A stretch of 64,000 bases of DNA from Elmis aenea. Lineage: Eukaryota; Arthropoda; Insecta; Coleoptera; Elmidae. Made by a program: the position numbers and the translations under genes. Shown one piece after another: positions 30,925-43,282 of the stretch. The notes under the pieces are model-generated. The model saw nothing but the letters and a program-made list of their open reading frames with translations. It was not told the origin of the DNA and did not search any database. Numbering within the stretch: position 1 is the stretch's first letter; every line of letters begins with the position of its first letter. The stretch is taken from contig OX393581.1 in the NCBI GenBank assembly GCA_947652605.1, positions 27,522,788-27,586,787 on the forward strand, given 5' to 3'.

Positions 30925-32460
30925 CAGTGGGTACAAAAATTAACGTAACGCGTCAATATCTCGTCTTGTGATAATTTTACCAATACCATTGCCACCAAAC
31001 AAAAAAAGCTCGTAGCTATATGGTTTTTACATAATATTATGTTTGATGAGTAGTATATTAAAACAATGACCACCACCATATTGCATAAAATATACAGGGT
31101 GTTTCTTAGGTATTTCAGGAGGTGATTTCTTATCGAAAATTAAGGAGTATCTTTCATATAAATTTTTTTTCTTAGACGTCTTCTTTCGGAGATACACCCC
31201 CCTAAAGGGGAACGGTAAAATTAGGTTTTTATTCAATTTCTCAAATTTTGATAAATGTAGGAGAATGATATTTGGTAGATATTTTATATTTTTTAAAAGG
31301 TTTCCCATACTAATATTTTTAATCATCTTCCACCTTCACAGGGGGCTGAAAAGTGCGACCCCTGTTGTTTTTTTTTATCAGAACTTTTTAGTGGGTTAAA
31401 ATTTTGCTTTTTAAAACTTTTTATTTGAAAGCTTGCTTTTATTTAGAAACTTTTTTTATTCTTTAGTTTTTCTCGTAAAACCTACAATTACCTAGTGAGT
31501 GAAAAATAAAATAAATAAACATGAACCATCAAACATTCCCATATTAAACGAATCATTTTGGTGGTTGCCATGGTTTGATTATGTTTATGTTGGATAGTAG
31601 CTTTGTCGCCGCGTAAACTGCGAAATGAATTTCACCCCTTTATTTTACCCAACATGATCATAAACAAACCGTGGTAACCACCAAAATGATTCGTTTTATA
31701 TTGGAATATTTGATGGTTCATGTTTACTTATTTTATTTTTTACTCAAAAACTGTAGGTTTTACGAGAAAACTAGAGAATAAAAGAAGTTTCTAAATAAAT
31801 CAATCTTTCAAAAAAAAAAAAAATTTAATGCATAATTTTAACCCATTAAGAAGTTCTGATAAAAAAAAAACAACAGGGCTCGCACTGTTCAGCCTCCTGT
31901 GAAGGTGGGAGATGATTAAAAATATTACTATGGGAAACCTTTTAATAAGTATAAAACATCTACCAAATATCATTCTCCTACATTTATCCAAATTTGAGAA
32001 ATAAAATAAAAACCCAATTTTACCGCACCCCTTTAGGGGGGTGTATATCCGAAAGGAGACGTCTAAGGAAAAAATTGTGTATGAAAGACCTCCCTTAATT
32101 TTCGATAAGGAATCACCTCCTGTTTTTTTTTTTGCCACACTTAAGAAACACCCTGTATATTAGCTTAAAATGTACCGGGATTCCGGAAAAGAAACACTAC
32201 TGGTAACCCTAGGTTTGATGTACCTAAAATCAATCGTTTTTAAGTTATTCAAGGTTTTTGAACATTTTGACAGGAAGAGAACTCTAGAAAAATATTAATA
32301 ATAACTACTAACTTGACAACGCCAGAACGAATTCCTTTAATACTTTAGCTGGAAATAGTGTCATAGTAGTTGCTGACTAGTTAAAGTTTTAAAATAATAC
32401 ATAAGGTGTTTCTTATTTCTGATCCATTTGGCTAAGTGACGACCACTCAAAGGTTAAAAA
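30925..32460. mobile_element. Foldback family F, copy 2 (split by a family P element)
   Basis: CAGTGGGTACAAAAATTAAC at 30925 matches the family F tip. After the nested element 31095-32155, sequence from about 32200 (TTGACAGGAAGAGAACTCTA, CCAGAACGAATTCCTTTAAT) matches internal parts of the copies near 14530-14690, 37040-37220 and 43040-43200. The right tip is not preserved. Confidence 0.55.
31095..32155. mobile_element. Foldback MITE family P, complete copy (1061 bp)
   Basis: TA-CAGGGTGTTTCTTAGGTAT on the left, mirrored by TTAAGAAACACCCTG-TA on the right. The arms mirror for about 500 bp, including GGAGGTGATTTCTTATCGAA against TTCGATAAGGAATCACCTCC and the AGGGGGCTG-type block near the centre of each arm. 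Partial copies: 1-165 and 53730-54535. The frames at 31027-31326 and 31800-32138 are translations of the two arms and not genes. Confidence 0.85.
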
Positions 32461-34181
32461 CCACTGTCTTTAGACATGCTAGCATAATGTTTACTTTTTT
32501 GCCACTTTTAATGTCAGGTGTACCAAACTGTTTTTTTGTTATCATTGTCTTTCTATACAATACAGATTCAATCGTGTTTATTGTAGTAACAGGTTAATGA
32601 TTTCACTATCGGTAGTCGCTGAATTTGAACGGATTCTCTTTCAACCAAGCGATTGTTAAGCTAGACAGCTGTAATAAATTCTTTTCACGTTGTAATTATC
32701 ACATAATTAAATACAGTTTTATATTAGCTATCGATACTAAAAAGGTAACTTATACGTATAGAAAAACATTTTCACTGTGTATCTTTATAAAAATATTTTA
32801 ATGCTTAAAATTTTGATTGTAGAAAATAATGCCTGAGCACTATATTATGTAAATCCCCTACGTATGCTACCTATAAATTTTTATAAAACGTTAGCAACGC
32901 TGGATACAAAATAAATACGGTAATAGAATTTAGATTATTAAACTTTAACAAAGATAAAATTGTAATAATAACAACCAGTTTAGTTTAAATAAATAAAGTA
33001 TTATACTTGTTGATAATACTAATATATACATACTTTTGATAATAAAATACATTTAAAAAATTATACAGACCGATTGATATTCAAATTCTTATTATTGGAG
33101 GCGCTAGAGCATTGGTTTAAATTTCGTAGTTAAATTTTATGCTAAATAATACTTTCTAAACAAATTTCCGATATCTAAAAGAACATTTATGAAAACAATA
33201 AGTTTGATTCATTTATTTTTTGTTTTTTGCCTCTGCATTTAATTGTTTTCATTACGAATGTATTATTTTTGCATCGTTTTATGCTGCTTTTTTAAGAGTT
33301 AGAAAATATATAAATTGCAATTGTTTTTATCAAAGTAAGTAGGTACATTTTGTTTATTTCCAAAAATATCTGGATTGTGCAAAAAACATTTTTATAATAT
33401 AATGTAAATTACATAATCAAGAATTACATTTTTAAACCAAAATAGCTATTAACCAACTATTTAAAAATTATAAAAAAATAATCGCAAAGTTACTGAAGGA
33501 AAAACAAATCAAACGAACAAAAAAAGCTAAATTTGTTAAGTCTATTAAATGTGAAAGAAAAAGTTGATGACCACTAAATGCGAAATAAAAAGTAGCTGTA
33601 GGTTTTTACAAAAGTTTTAAAAACGATAAGCCTAGAATTTGCCAAATGTGTCCACCCAATTACATCACTTTTTATAGTCATCAGACTGTTGTCAATTTTA
33701 AAACTTTTTTATTAATGTTATATATAAAATGTTACCTAATTTATTTAATATATTTTAAAGCATTTCCTGAGCTTTTTTATGAAGACGATGCCGCGCAACT
33801 AGATAATTTGGATTAAAAGGGATATTCATTAAAAAAAAATTGTTGAAAAATCTATAAATTTATTACTAATTATTTATGGAAGAAGTGCGAAAGGTGATAT
33901 GTTGTCACGTGAGTGCGGCACAATAATTTTTGTGCGTGATACATATTGTAGAAAGTTAAGAAAACGTTTTTGAACGTCAAACACTTCCAGTAAATATCAT
34001 AATAATAAGCATGCTTTAATGTTGACCTTAAGAGTCTCAATCGCAACATTGTAAAGAAGCTTACGGTAAAGTATCATTTTGCGCACTGAAATGAATGCGC
34101 AAATGCTTATTTTGCGCACGGTTGTAGAAAAAATACATCACAGTACTTATTTATGTAGGTAAGTATAAATGTTATCCCCAA
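32461..34181. other. Unannotated DNA downstream of the galactosyltransferase gene
   Basis: Very AT-rich, with no exon, RNA gene or repeat ends recognised. The part nearest 34181 should be 3' UTR and flank of the minus-strand gene. Confidence 0.35.
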
Positions 34182-35279
34182 TTAATTTTGTTCATCCTTT
34201 TGATATTTAAGGTCAACCATAATCCTGTGATTCAATAAAGTCGAGACTACTTTAACAACCGTGTAATTTAAATCGCTTAAACCGCTACGGAAGTGGTCCA
34301 ACACATCTTGTTTAAAAATTTCGTTTCTAAAAAAAAAAAGAATTATATGTAGAACTACTTTAAGTGAATAACCAAGTAAAACAAAATGTATAATATACTT
34401 TTTCTTATAAGTGTTTATTTAAAATTAAAAGAACAATGATTTTAATTGTCTTACATAAACCACGAAACCTTAAGTAACGCACCTTGTGGGGTTGGCTTTT
34501 TCTTTTACATGCTTTATTGCAGTGTATCGTGATATGTTTAAATTTGGTTTTAATGCAGTGAGATTGTAGTAGATAACTCTTTTATACATATCATCATCTT
34601 CGACTCCCCAACCCCAAAAATTATTTGAAAATCCATTAACTGTTTTAAAATGAGTTTTTTTGAACGATGTTACTCCACCAAAAAATGTGTCATAAATTCG
34701 TCTACAAATGAAATTTTTATTAACTTGCATGCAAACTATACGAGACCTATTCAACTAAAATCAGCAGTTCTTGATGCAATAATCTATTACGTTGGTTTTC
34801 GAAAATGTGTGTACTTGTTTGTACCCTCTATTTTTAAGAAATAAATATAACTTACGAATAATTGCTACTACTACGTGCCCCAACCATACGCGTGGGGTTG
34901 TCAAGACATTTGTAAATATTGTTATCATTTTCTGGCAATAAATCCACGTCGTGAAAAATAAAACAATCAAAATTGTCTAACTTGATTGCTTCTTTAAATC
35001 CAGCGTTCAATAGTTTTGCTCTATTAAATGGATCATTTCCATATTGTTCTATAATAAAAACTTTGTAATCCAAGTCTTGTTTTTTGAGAAAAGGATGCAT
35101 GTGTTGTAAAAACAACAAAAGTTGATCAGGTCTATTACGATATGGAACAATGATAGCTAGTTTTTGTTGTGGCCTGCATCGTTTCGGAGAAAAATGTCCA
35201 CCAAAGCGTAGCCAGCTAAATTTTTTGGTCAAATCTTCTATGGTTGGAACAGGAGAGGTTATTACGTTTACATTACCCA
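34182..35279 (-). CDS. Beta-1,4-galactosyltransferase family enzyme, three 3' exons
   Basis: Three exons on the minus strand: 35279-34856, 34701-34483 and 34326-34182, joined by introns of about 154-156 bp with donors GTAAGT and GTGCGT and TAG acceptors. Phases fit: TC+A gives Ser, AG+A gives Arg. Together they give about 261 residues ending at TAA (34184-34182). Motifs in order: GGHFSPKRC, LAIIVPYRNR (nucleotide-sugar binding start), FNRAKLLNAGF, FIFHDVDLLPEND (metal-binding DVD), DTFFGGV, NGFSNNFWGWGVEDDD (acceptor and catalytic loop), ISRYTAIKH, and a C-terminus with SGLSDLNYTVV. These are the landmarks of GT7 enzymes of the Golgi that add Gal or GalNAc in beta-1,4 linkage to GlcNAc. The family usually has WGWGGEDDD; here the second Gly is Val. 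The stretch before FFGG (ARSSSNYSRIYD) is also divergent. The cytosolic tail, membrane anchor and stem lie in upstream exons not found. GalT versus GalNAcT specificity is undecided. Confidence 0.85.
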
Positions 35280-35354
35280 CTAAAACATTTTATAATTATA
35301 CACATACATAATTAAGCATTACAATTACAACGTTCATTGATCAGTAATCTTCTA

Positions 35355-35719
35355 TCTTCTATATATATAAAAATGAATGTATGTATGTATGTTTGTCCTT
35401 TATGCATTCCTATACCACTCATCCGATCCTGACCAAATTTGGCACAGACAATCTATAGGACCATGGAAAGAACATAGGCTATATGAGAATTCCCAGAAGT
35501 TCCAAAAATTCCCAAAAGAACCAAAATTCCCAAAAGATCCAAATATCACAAAAGTTTCAAAATTCTCAATAGATACAAAAATTCTTAATAGATACAAAAA
35601 TTCCCAAAAGATCCAAAATTCTCAAAAGGTCAAAAACGTCCACCGGGCGCGAGCACGAAGCGCGAGTAGTCTGTGATTGATAAAAAAATTCACCGAGCGA
35701 AGCCGGGTCACTACGCTAG
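35355..35719 (+). mobile_element. Non-autonomous Helitron (365 bp)
   Basis: Starts TCTTCTATATATATAAAAATG and ends GGGTCACTACGCTAG, with A before and T after, which fits Helitron TC...CTRR ends and A|T insertion. The interior has CCAAAAGATCC / TTCCCAAAAG short repeats (35490-35630) and GCGCGAGCACGAAGCGCGAG. It is nearly the same as 56588-56933. Frames on both strands here (35377-35676, 35400-35597) are repeat translations. Confidence 0.7.
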
Positions 35720-36936
35720 TTGTTAATAAAGATAATCGATACAAATCTATCTGTTTTGTTAAATTTAAGTGTACCTACTCTAGAAATTTTTATTTTGTGA
35801 TAATGGTTTGTCCATTATTGTATAAATTTACTTTTTTAAAAAAGTACAATTTTTTAACATGTTTTTTGTTAAATTTTTCATTTGCCTTTCAGACACATCC
35901 TTGATGAATGTGCATAAAAAGCATGGAAAACAACGCAATGAGAGAAAATGATAAAAATAAATATTTTATATAAGAATGTAATACTGGATATACCATTGTA
36001 CCAGAATTAAAAAAATTAAAATACACCTTAATTCACTAAAATAGGTTTTTGGGATAACCAGTACTTAATGAACATATGTAGATAACTTACCTAAATACGA
36101 TAATGGTTCTGAACATGGTGGTAGAGTAAAAAAAATATTCTGAAAATCAAAACTCAGATAGCATTAGTAGAAATTAGATGTAACAATATCGTTAACAATA
36201 AAACTTACTTTTTGCATAAAATAATATTTAGAAAATAAAAAAAAAACTAATACAATTATGGTTTTTGTGTGTAAGTCGTGTCTGAACCAGCAACCCATCA
36301 CTTTTTTCGATAATTAATAAACCTAATTAATAAACATATAATGTAGATAAAAATTATTTTATGCACAATTATTATTTACTCTTACCTTTTGTTTAGACCA
36401 ATGATTTAATCTAAAAGTTACCACATCTTTATACCTCTTGCAGCTACGACCCCGTTCGACTAAGCTAACCCCTTGGTCGTGACAATATTTTCAAAACCAA
36501 CTAAGCGCGTAAAAATGTAGAAAGGATCTAAAAAATAATTCATTTACAATGGCAATTTTACGTTGACAATATTAATCGCAGGCTTGCTCTGAATTAAAGG
36601 TTAAAAAGCTCTAAGTGATAAAAATGCCTAACTTTTAAATCTTTTGCCCAACAACGAGTTCTGCAGTTTTAATTACTAATAAGCAATATAATTAATAATA
36701 TCTTTAAATTATAACTTTTTGCACATATTTATATTATTAGTAATAACATATAATAAATTGGCATATAATTATGTTCTATTTTGTACCAGCAGACAACCAA
36801 TTAAATACGACACAATAACAATAATTATTATTATATTAAAATATTTACCTACTGGTATTCCAAGTCAGCTATAGGTTTAGAACTGCTTTTAATTGAACAG
36901 TAGAGTTTTTATCTAACTTCGCTGTATAGATAGATA
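35720..36936. other. Unannotated DNA upstream of the recognised galactosyltransferase exons
   Basis: No further exon of the minus-strand gene was recognised. AT-rich, with nothing else of note. Confidence 0.3.
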
Positions 36937-37319
36937 CAGTGTGTACAAAAAGTAATTAAATTATAGCTAAGAAAACGTAAAAATATATAAGGTGCTCCAT
37001 TTTAAAAAAGTTTGAAATTAAGCCAAATTGGCCGGACATAAGAAGAACGCTGTATATTATTTTAAAACTTTAACCAGTCAACAACCATAATGACACTATT
37101 GTCAACTAAGGAACTAATAAATGTATCATAGGAATTCGTTCTGACATTGCTAAGTTGTGAAATATTAATGCTTTTTTAGAGTCCTGCTTCTGTCAACATT
37201 TTCGTAAAAACTATTAATTTTAAGTACCAAGGATTATTACATTTCTGCAAGAGAATTTAATTTTGCACCTAAAATGTACCAAATATATAGGGTTTATTTA
37301 AGAAAACTTCTTACATCTA

Positions 37320-38400
37320 TTAGACCGTCACCCTTTCAGGTGTAGAGCCTCGCCTATCTACCCTCACGGGTGTAAGGCATTGGGTGGAGTTGAGTTTTAT
37401 CTTATATCTTTCCCATGTCCTTTATCATTGATTGTGTCATTTCCGACAACTGCTTGTTATCTTTTCTTATTAATTATTTTTACATTTATTTTCTTTCTCA
37501 TGTCCTTTTTCTTTGCCTGGGTCTGTCCTAATATTTCTGTTATTGTCTGTCAGTTTTTTGAAGGTTATTGGTTTGTTGTTGTTTTATTTATCAGCTTTTC
37601 CTGCTCCCTGTTCCATCTCCATTCTTTTCCATCTACGGTAATTTTTTTATATCCTATTTTCGTTGTTCTCCCTTTCTGTCTCTCTTCTTCCGCTATTTGT
37701 TTTAACTTCTTTTGAATTTCCAGTTCCCCGTTAGTCATTTCTTTGTTTCTCCTTTTTCTCTTTTTGAGGTGTCCTGTTAATCTTTTTACTTTTTTTGCTC
37801 CCTTTAGATATGTCTTCTATGTCCTGTTCTCTTTTTCTTTTCGAATCTTCCGACGTATACTGGTCGCTCTCAAGATGTTTTATTTCTTTCATATCTTTCA
37901 TTACTTCGTCCATCAAGTTCGTAAAGATATCTATTTTATCCATTTTAGGAACACCAATATCACTGATATTATATACGTGATTGTTGATTTTATATCACTT
38001 TATAATTTCGGAATTAAACTGTTTTGCACACTACTCATTATCATGCCTCTACTCATTATCCAACTTGTCGGAGCCGACCGTCGGGAACTCCGTGTTGTGT
38101 GTTGTCTACACACCTCCCGACCAGTCCAACCAACACAGCATAAACGTCATAACTTTTTTTGTTATTTTGGCTCTGATGCCATTTTGTGCATAACAAATTT
38201 ATAAATAGCGTTAAATTTTCGGTTTAATAGTCCTTATCTAGAGGAATGTGGTGGGGCGGTTGGCTTGTTGGATGGTCTGGCCACCCGACCGTTCCAACTG
38301 TCGTGTTGGTCGGGTGACAGACTACACATTAAACAATTTATCGAAATGGTCGGTCGGTTGTCCCGACAAATTGGTTGGTGAGTAGAGGCCTTTAGCTGAC
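37320..38400 (-). mobile_element. Probable LINE 5' fragment (leader plus ORF1)
   Basis: The minus strand has a GC-richer leader (about 38400-37950, with repeated GGTCGG / CCGACC words) followed by a lysine-rich ORF1-like frame. The layout fits the 5' end of a non-LTR retrotransposon. No RT is present and neither end is precisely defined. Confidence 0.4.
37565..37943 (-). pseudogene. ORF1-like lysine-rich protein, one frameshift
   Basis: From the ATG at 37943: MDKIDIFTNLMDEVMKDMKE, then a charged coiled-coil-like segment and a basic stretch (SKRKREQDIED, KKSKKINR). A frameshift near 37745 leads into NGELEIQKKLKQIAEEERQK and KITVDGKEWRWNREQEKL before a stop at 37565. The VDGK-x-W-x-WN motif recalls ORF1 proteins of insect LINEs; this is from memory and unproven. 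The plus-strand frames 37380-37715 and 37743-38204 are antisense shadows. Confidence 0.45.
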
Positions 38401-38585
38401 CAAACTCACCTCCATTTTTTTAAGAAAACAAAGTGACGTATTGGTGCGCATAAACAAAACAATATGTACATTTGAAAATAATTTAACATTATGCAGTAAA
38501 TGACCACAAACAACTTTTAGTCAAAACTTTTTTTTGTAAAGTTATCACAAGACGAGTTATTGATACTTTGCTTTTTAACACACCG

Positions 38586-39204
38586 TATAAAGAAGCATAC
38601 CTACTCGTTATTGGAAACTGGTATTGTGATAAGAATAATTAATGAAGATGTTTGATTGGCGTATTTAGCTACAAAATTTAATAATCTGAAATCATTCACT
38701 AACGCAAAAAATATTGTAATTTATTGTATGGTATGTAACTTGTAACATACGTTACCGGGTAACTGTATTTACTCAACTCGCAGGCCTACTGGCTACTCGG
38801 TCAGTGAAGTACCACTTTTAGATCTTGTTTGGGAAATATCTATTGCCGAAAATATTAAAATATAAATGTTTTTACGACCGTACGCTTTTATTTTATTGTG
38901 CAAAATGTCAGTTTTTTTTTTATATGTGTCGTTCATTTCATACCATCACGGATAAGCTCTATATAAAATAAAATTCCATGAAAACAAGACCGCATTGATA
39001 CCTTATCTATCGATTTACCGCATTATTCGTTCAGAATATCGCTGAGTTTTTACTATTTTACTTGATCAATTCTTTTTTACCAAATAACAAAACTAATTGC
39101 ATAGTATAATATAAATGTCTAGTAAACGCTTGGCTTTAAACAAACAGCCAAACGTAGCGGTACACGTACAAGTTTATCTTTCGGATTTTTCGTAACTTTA
39201 ACCA
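38586..39204. other. Unannotated spacer
   Basis: Nothing recognised. Confidence 0.3.
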
Positions 39205-39207
39205 TAA

Positions 39208-39442
39208 AGGCTCCCCCAGACAGACGCGTTATACCGCTCGGTACGATACAATCGGTATGGGGATTACCCTTACAAGATTACCCAAAAAGAATCAAACTTA
39301 TTTCGGACATACAAATTAAACCCCCTTGTCATTGCTAAACAGGTATATCGCGCTCATCATTAGTGTGGGCGCTTCCATATGCCGCAATCTTATTAAGATA
39401 TCGTCCCGAATCGTACCGTACCGCCTCTGTCTGGGGGAGCCT
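39208..39442. mobile_element. PIF/Harbinger-type MITE (235 bp)
   Basis: Tips AGGCTCCCCCAGACAGACGC and CTCTGTCTGGGGGAGCCT are flanked by TAA at 39205-39207 and 39443-39445. CpG-rich subterminal words (CGGTACGATACAATCGGTA against ATCGTACCGTACCGCC) lie inside. Non-coding. Confidence 0.75.
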
Positions 39443-39445
39443 TAA

Positions 39446-40489
39446 TGTGTTAACCCTTATTGAATCGTTCAATGAAATGTATTTTTTTTTTCATATGGTA
39501 CCTCAATGGGTTTCCCGCATTTATCGTTTTGTTTAAAAGGCTTTTTAGAAAACATTAGCTAGCGAACCAAAATCGATTATCTATCTACTATCGATCAAAT
39601 ACCATAAAAGCATTTTTACTGTTTAAAGAAATTATCTTTGATAGAAAACTATTTTTGTGGCAATATTTAAAAAATAATTTCTAAATATTCGGATATTTAA
39701 TGTATGTATTACATAGAGCAACATTTTTGTTATGCTTGCTAAGTGGATTACAATTAAAATTTTAATAAAATTTGTGCCTTAAAACTTGTTTCATCTAGCC
39801 TGGTTTTGTGTAAGTCGTATAAACTCGACGGGACAACTTGCTTTCGTTACACGAGTACCTTTGCATAAAGCAAGCGGTTTCTTAGAAATAACGATCTTTG
39901 TGGTTCACCAAAGCCCGTTATTTGAAACTCAAAGTACCCGTTCTACTGAGCAATTTAGATCAGATTTGTTAGATCTTATATTGAATACTTGAGATTCAAC
40001 ACAAATATCATGGACTGAACGTGTACTAAACCGTTGATTTGCCTTCTGCTTATAAGATATTTTACAAAAAGGTTTTACCGTACATAAAGTTTATACCATC
40101 GTTCTAGTTAAATTAGTTAGAAACTGCGTCTGCAAATTATGAACATCAATCAAAAACTGCAGTATATGAATGTAATCGGTGTGGAATTGTTACAAAATAT
40201 TAGAGTCATACTCCAATAAATATTATTCTAAAATGCAGCTTAACTTGAAAGCATCCATTAAGGACATTATGCAAAAAAAAACGTGAACTTTATGAGTTAA
40301 GCTATTAAAACAATTAAAAAAAAGTAACTTTTTTAAAAATTTGTTTAATATCAAGGAGCATATAGTCTTCAAATTCTTAATTAATTTATCTGAGGGATAA
40401 TGCTTTAGGACAAAATCGATAAAATGGACTTTTCAACGGGCCATTTATTATACACTTATTTTTAAATCTTGAATAAGAATTATAAAAAT
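39446..40489. other. Unannotated DNA
   Basis: A 68-codon plus frame (39786-39992) has fairly even composition but no recognised motif. Otherwise nothing. Confidence 0.3.
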
Positions 40490-41475
40490 CGTCTTAATTT
40501 TTTTCTTGATCAGCTCACTTTGGTTCACATGGTGTTTTTTAACTTCTTCTAGCCAGGTTTTTCTCGGTCTACCTATTTTGTTTTTTCCTGTGGCCTTGCT
40601 CCATAGGCTTTTCTGGTTAACCTCTCTTCTTTCATTCTACAAATGTGGCCGAACCAGCCCAGCTGTCTTTCTTGTATTTTTGTTTCCACAGATTTTTTAT
40701 TTAATAAACACAAAATTAAACAAACATTTCCGATGCTATCCGTTTTGGTTCTTCCGTGTTTCTTTAAAATTGCATTTCTACCGCATTTTACACGGCTAAT
40801 CTTTCTGTTTGTCAGTGTCCACGTCTCGCTTTTGTAAAAAAAAGTGTTGGATTTACTACCTTTTTACATTTACTTTTATTCCTTTTGGTATTTCTCTGAT
40901 TCCAAAAAATCGTGTTCTTAAGCTATTAAATATTCTCCCCACATTTCATGTACTTCGGCTTATTTTTTTGTCCATCCCTCCATTACTCTCTATGGTCACT
41001 CCTATATATTTAAAGCTTTCTACCTCTTCCAACCTAAGCCCCTATAATGTGATGCTATGATAATCGTCCTCTGGTGTAATGATCATAGTTTTAGTTTTTT
41101 TCTGTATTTATTTTCTTTTTCTCTCCCAAATTATGGCCTAGTCTAGAGTGTCTAGATTATGGTGCAGATTCTTTTCCGGTTCTGCAACTATGACCATGCC
41201 ATCTGCGGACGTGAGCTCCGCTATTTAATTTTTTTTTCCATTTTATAGTTACCAAAATGAAATCGTCGCATGGTTTTTTTTTTGCTTCTTTTACTGCACC
41301 ATCTACCACAACTGCGAAAAGTTATGGACTGAGCACATATCTCCGTTTCAGACCATCGGCATCGTTTGTTTCAAACTCAGCAAATTCTTCGTTCTGGGTT
41401 CTAATAATATTTATCATTTTTTTATACGAGTACATCGCTTTTATTATGTCGGTTGTTTCTATCTATTCACTAAAA
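40490..41475 (-). pseudogene. LINE reverse transcriptase, C-terminal half, decayed
   Basis: Minus-strand pieces in order: IKAMYSYKKMINIIRTQ; LKRRYVLSP-stop-LFAVVVDG (QG-x-VLSP-x-LF motif of LINE RT); AELTSADGMVIVAEPEKNL, where the catalytic YADD has become SADG; LRLEEVESFKYIGVTIE; SETWTLTNRKISRVK; LGWFGHICRMKEERLTRKAY and GRPRKTWLEEVKKHHVN. Several frameshifts and stops separate them. This is the RT and C-terminal region of a Jockey/CR1/RTE-like LINE, clearly dead. The plus-strand frames 40506-41478 are antisense shadows. Confidence 0.8.
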
Positions 41476-42788
41476 TAATGATACATATTTTTAATCGCAT
41501 TACTCCCAAAGCTACCATCGGTAATTATTACCACTGTTTAAATTTTATCAAGCTACCGAACTGAATAATTGTTGCATCTTAAAACTCAACTGACCTGTAT
41601 TTGCTAATTTAAAAGCGTTTCTAATTAAAGTTGCCTCGGCAGTAATTAATGAATTACAGAATTTATTCGAATCTCTTTTAAAATTTATAATTACTGACAT
41701 TTTGTGTCTAATTGTATAATAATTATTTAAATATGCCAAATGTTATTACTATTACTAAGTACTGCTGAAATGAGTAATAGGACTTAATTTTGTTAATTCG
41801 TAATTACTGTTTCATCACAATTTATATTTTGACTGCGATAAGCAAAATATATTTTGAGATAGAATATTAAAATACTTTACGTATAAATGTCTGAATATTT
41901 ACCATCATACGATGTAGATAACCTAAATCGTAAAAGCGCCCTTGAGACTGCCTCTAACAGGAAGTCTCGACATTCAATATTTTTTCATCAAAACTGGACG
42001 GCAAATTCGAGTAGATCTCAGATATATTTAGCGTCTAACGTTACCAAGATGGGTGGGTATTAGTGTTTATCAAGTAAATATATATTGATGCACTACATCT
42101 AATGAAAACAACAAAAAAGTTCTTTTTCAAACATTATTTATTCTACAGCATGGCGGTGCATTGTTACAAACTTAAATATCTTAATGCTTAGGTTGAAAAA
42201 TCACGCTGAGCATAAGTTAACTTTTCATTTACTATATCATTCATATAGTGTATGTAAATTTCTACTCTATTGCATTTGTTGTTGACTAGTCGTGTCTACC
42301 TCAAAAGTTATTACACGACTCTTTTAGAATGATAAAATAATATAAGAAGTAAGTGGTTTAGCAATATGTGTTGAAACATATAAATACCATTCATCTAAAG
42401 TACAGGCTTCTAACATGAACACATCCGTGTTGATGGAATTTTAAAAACCTAAAAAGTTAAATAATTTACGAAATGAAGATTTGATGGTGTCAGTGAGTGC
42501 CATCAAAATACTCGTGAAATCATCCAACAACTAGATAATTTACAGATTTAATGTAAAGTCTGTGTTTCTTCTGAAGGCATCGGTGTAAGTATATCTTTTA
42601 AAAAACAGTAGCTGATGTACTTAAAGCAATCCGATATCGTCGTAAATAACTTTAAAAAATAATTTAATCGAAAGAAGGTTTAACTATTTTGACCTATTGA
42701 TTTGATTACTCAAATAAAAACTATTTACAAATATGATTTTGTATTTAGACCAATATGATTCTAACCTATGTAAGTAACATTTTATATA
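41476..42788. other. Unannotated DNA
   Basis: Nothing recognised; frames are short and stop-rich. Confidence 0.3.
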
Positions 42789-43282
42789 CAGAGTGTAAAA
42801 AAGGTAACGTAACGGATCAATATCGTCTTCTGATAATTTTACAAAAAAAAGTTTCGAATAAAAGTTGTTTGTGGTAATTTACTACATAACCTAAAATTAT
42901 TTTCAACTATACACAGTGTTTTATTTTTGCGTACCGATACGTCACTTTGTTTTGTTAAATAGAACACCCTGTATATTTTGCACTTTTTAGATGCATAATT
43001 AAATTGTCTTGATTTTATGGGCCTAAAATTAATTGTTATTTAAGTTTTTTATGAAAATTTTGACAGAAACTGGACTCTAAGAAAATATTGATATTTCACA
43101 TAGCAATTTCAGAACGAATTCATTTGAAACTTTGTTCTACAACAGTATCATAGTAATTGCTGACCAGTTAAAATTTTAAAATATTACACAGGGTGTTTTT
43201 TATACTCGGTCTAATTGCTTAAACTTCAAACACGGATGTCATTTTTTTTTAAATAGAACATTCTATATATTTTTACATATTC
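42789..43282. mobile_element. Foldback family F, copy 4, with mini-MITE inserts
   Basis: Tip TA-CAGAGTGTAAAAAAGGTAA at 42789, then AAAAGTTGTTTGTGGTAATT. Two short inserts have classic tips: CAGTGTTTTATTTTTGCG...GAACACCCTG-TATA (about 42913-42970) and CAGGGTGTTTTTTATACTCG...GAACATTCTA-TATA (about 43188-43270). The right arm of family F is not present. Confidence 0.5.

Larger units (their letters stand above)
36937..38585. mobile_element. Foldback family F, copy 3, with a LINE-like insert
   Basis: Left tip TA-CAGTGTGTACAAAAAGTAA. The right arm is about 38485-38585 (AAATGACCACAAACAACTTT, closing AACACACCG-TA). Between about 37320 and 38400 lies unrelated GC-richer DNA with a retroelement-like frame. 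The internal block GAATTCGTTCTGACATTGCT (about 37133) is shared with copies 1 and 2. Confidence 0.55.

Noticed and set aside
31027..32138. Minus-strand frames of 99 and 112 codons, and a 100-codon plus frame at 53748-54050, with similar peptides
   Set aside because: They look conserved only because they read mirrored arms of the same MITE family; no start context or family motif.
34650..34844. Plus-strand 64-codon frame overlapping the galactosyltransferase
   Set aside because: Antisense of an exon and intron of the minus-strand gene.
37380..38204. Plus-strand frames of 111 and 153 codons with membrane-like peptides
   Set aside because: Antisense of a lysine-rich retroelement ORF1; T-rich antisense DNA gives false hydrophobic segments.
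40506..41478. Plus-strand frames of 64-97 codons
   Set aside because: Antisense to a decayed LINE reverse transcriptase on the minus strand.
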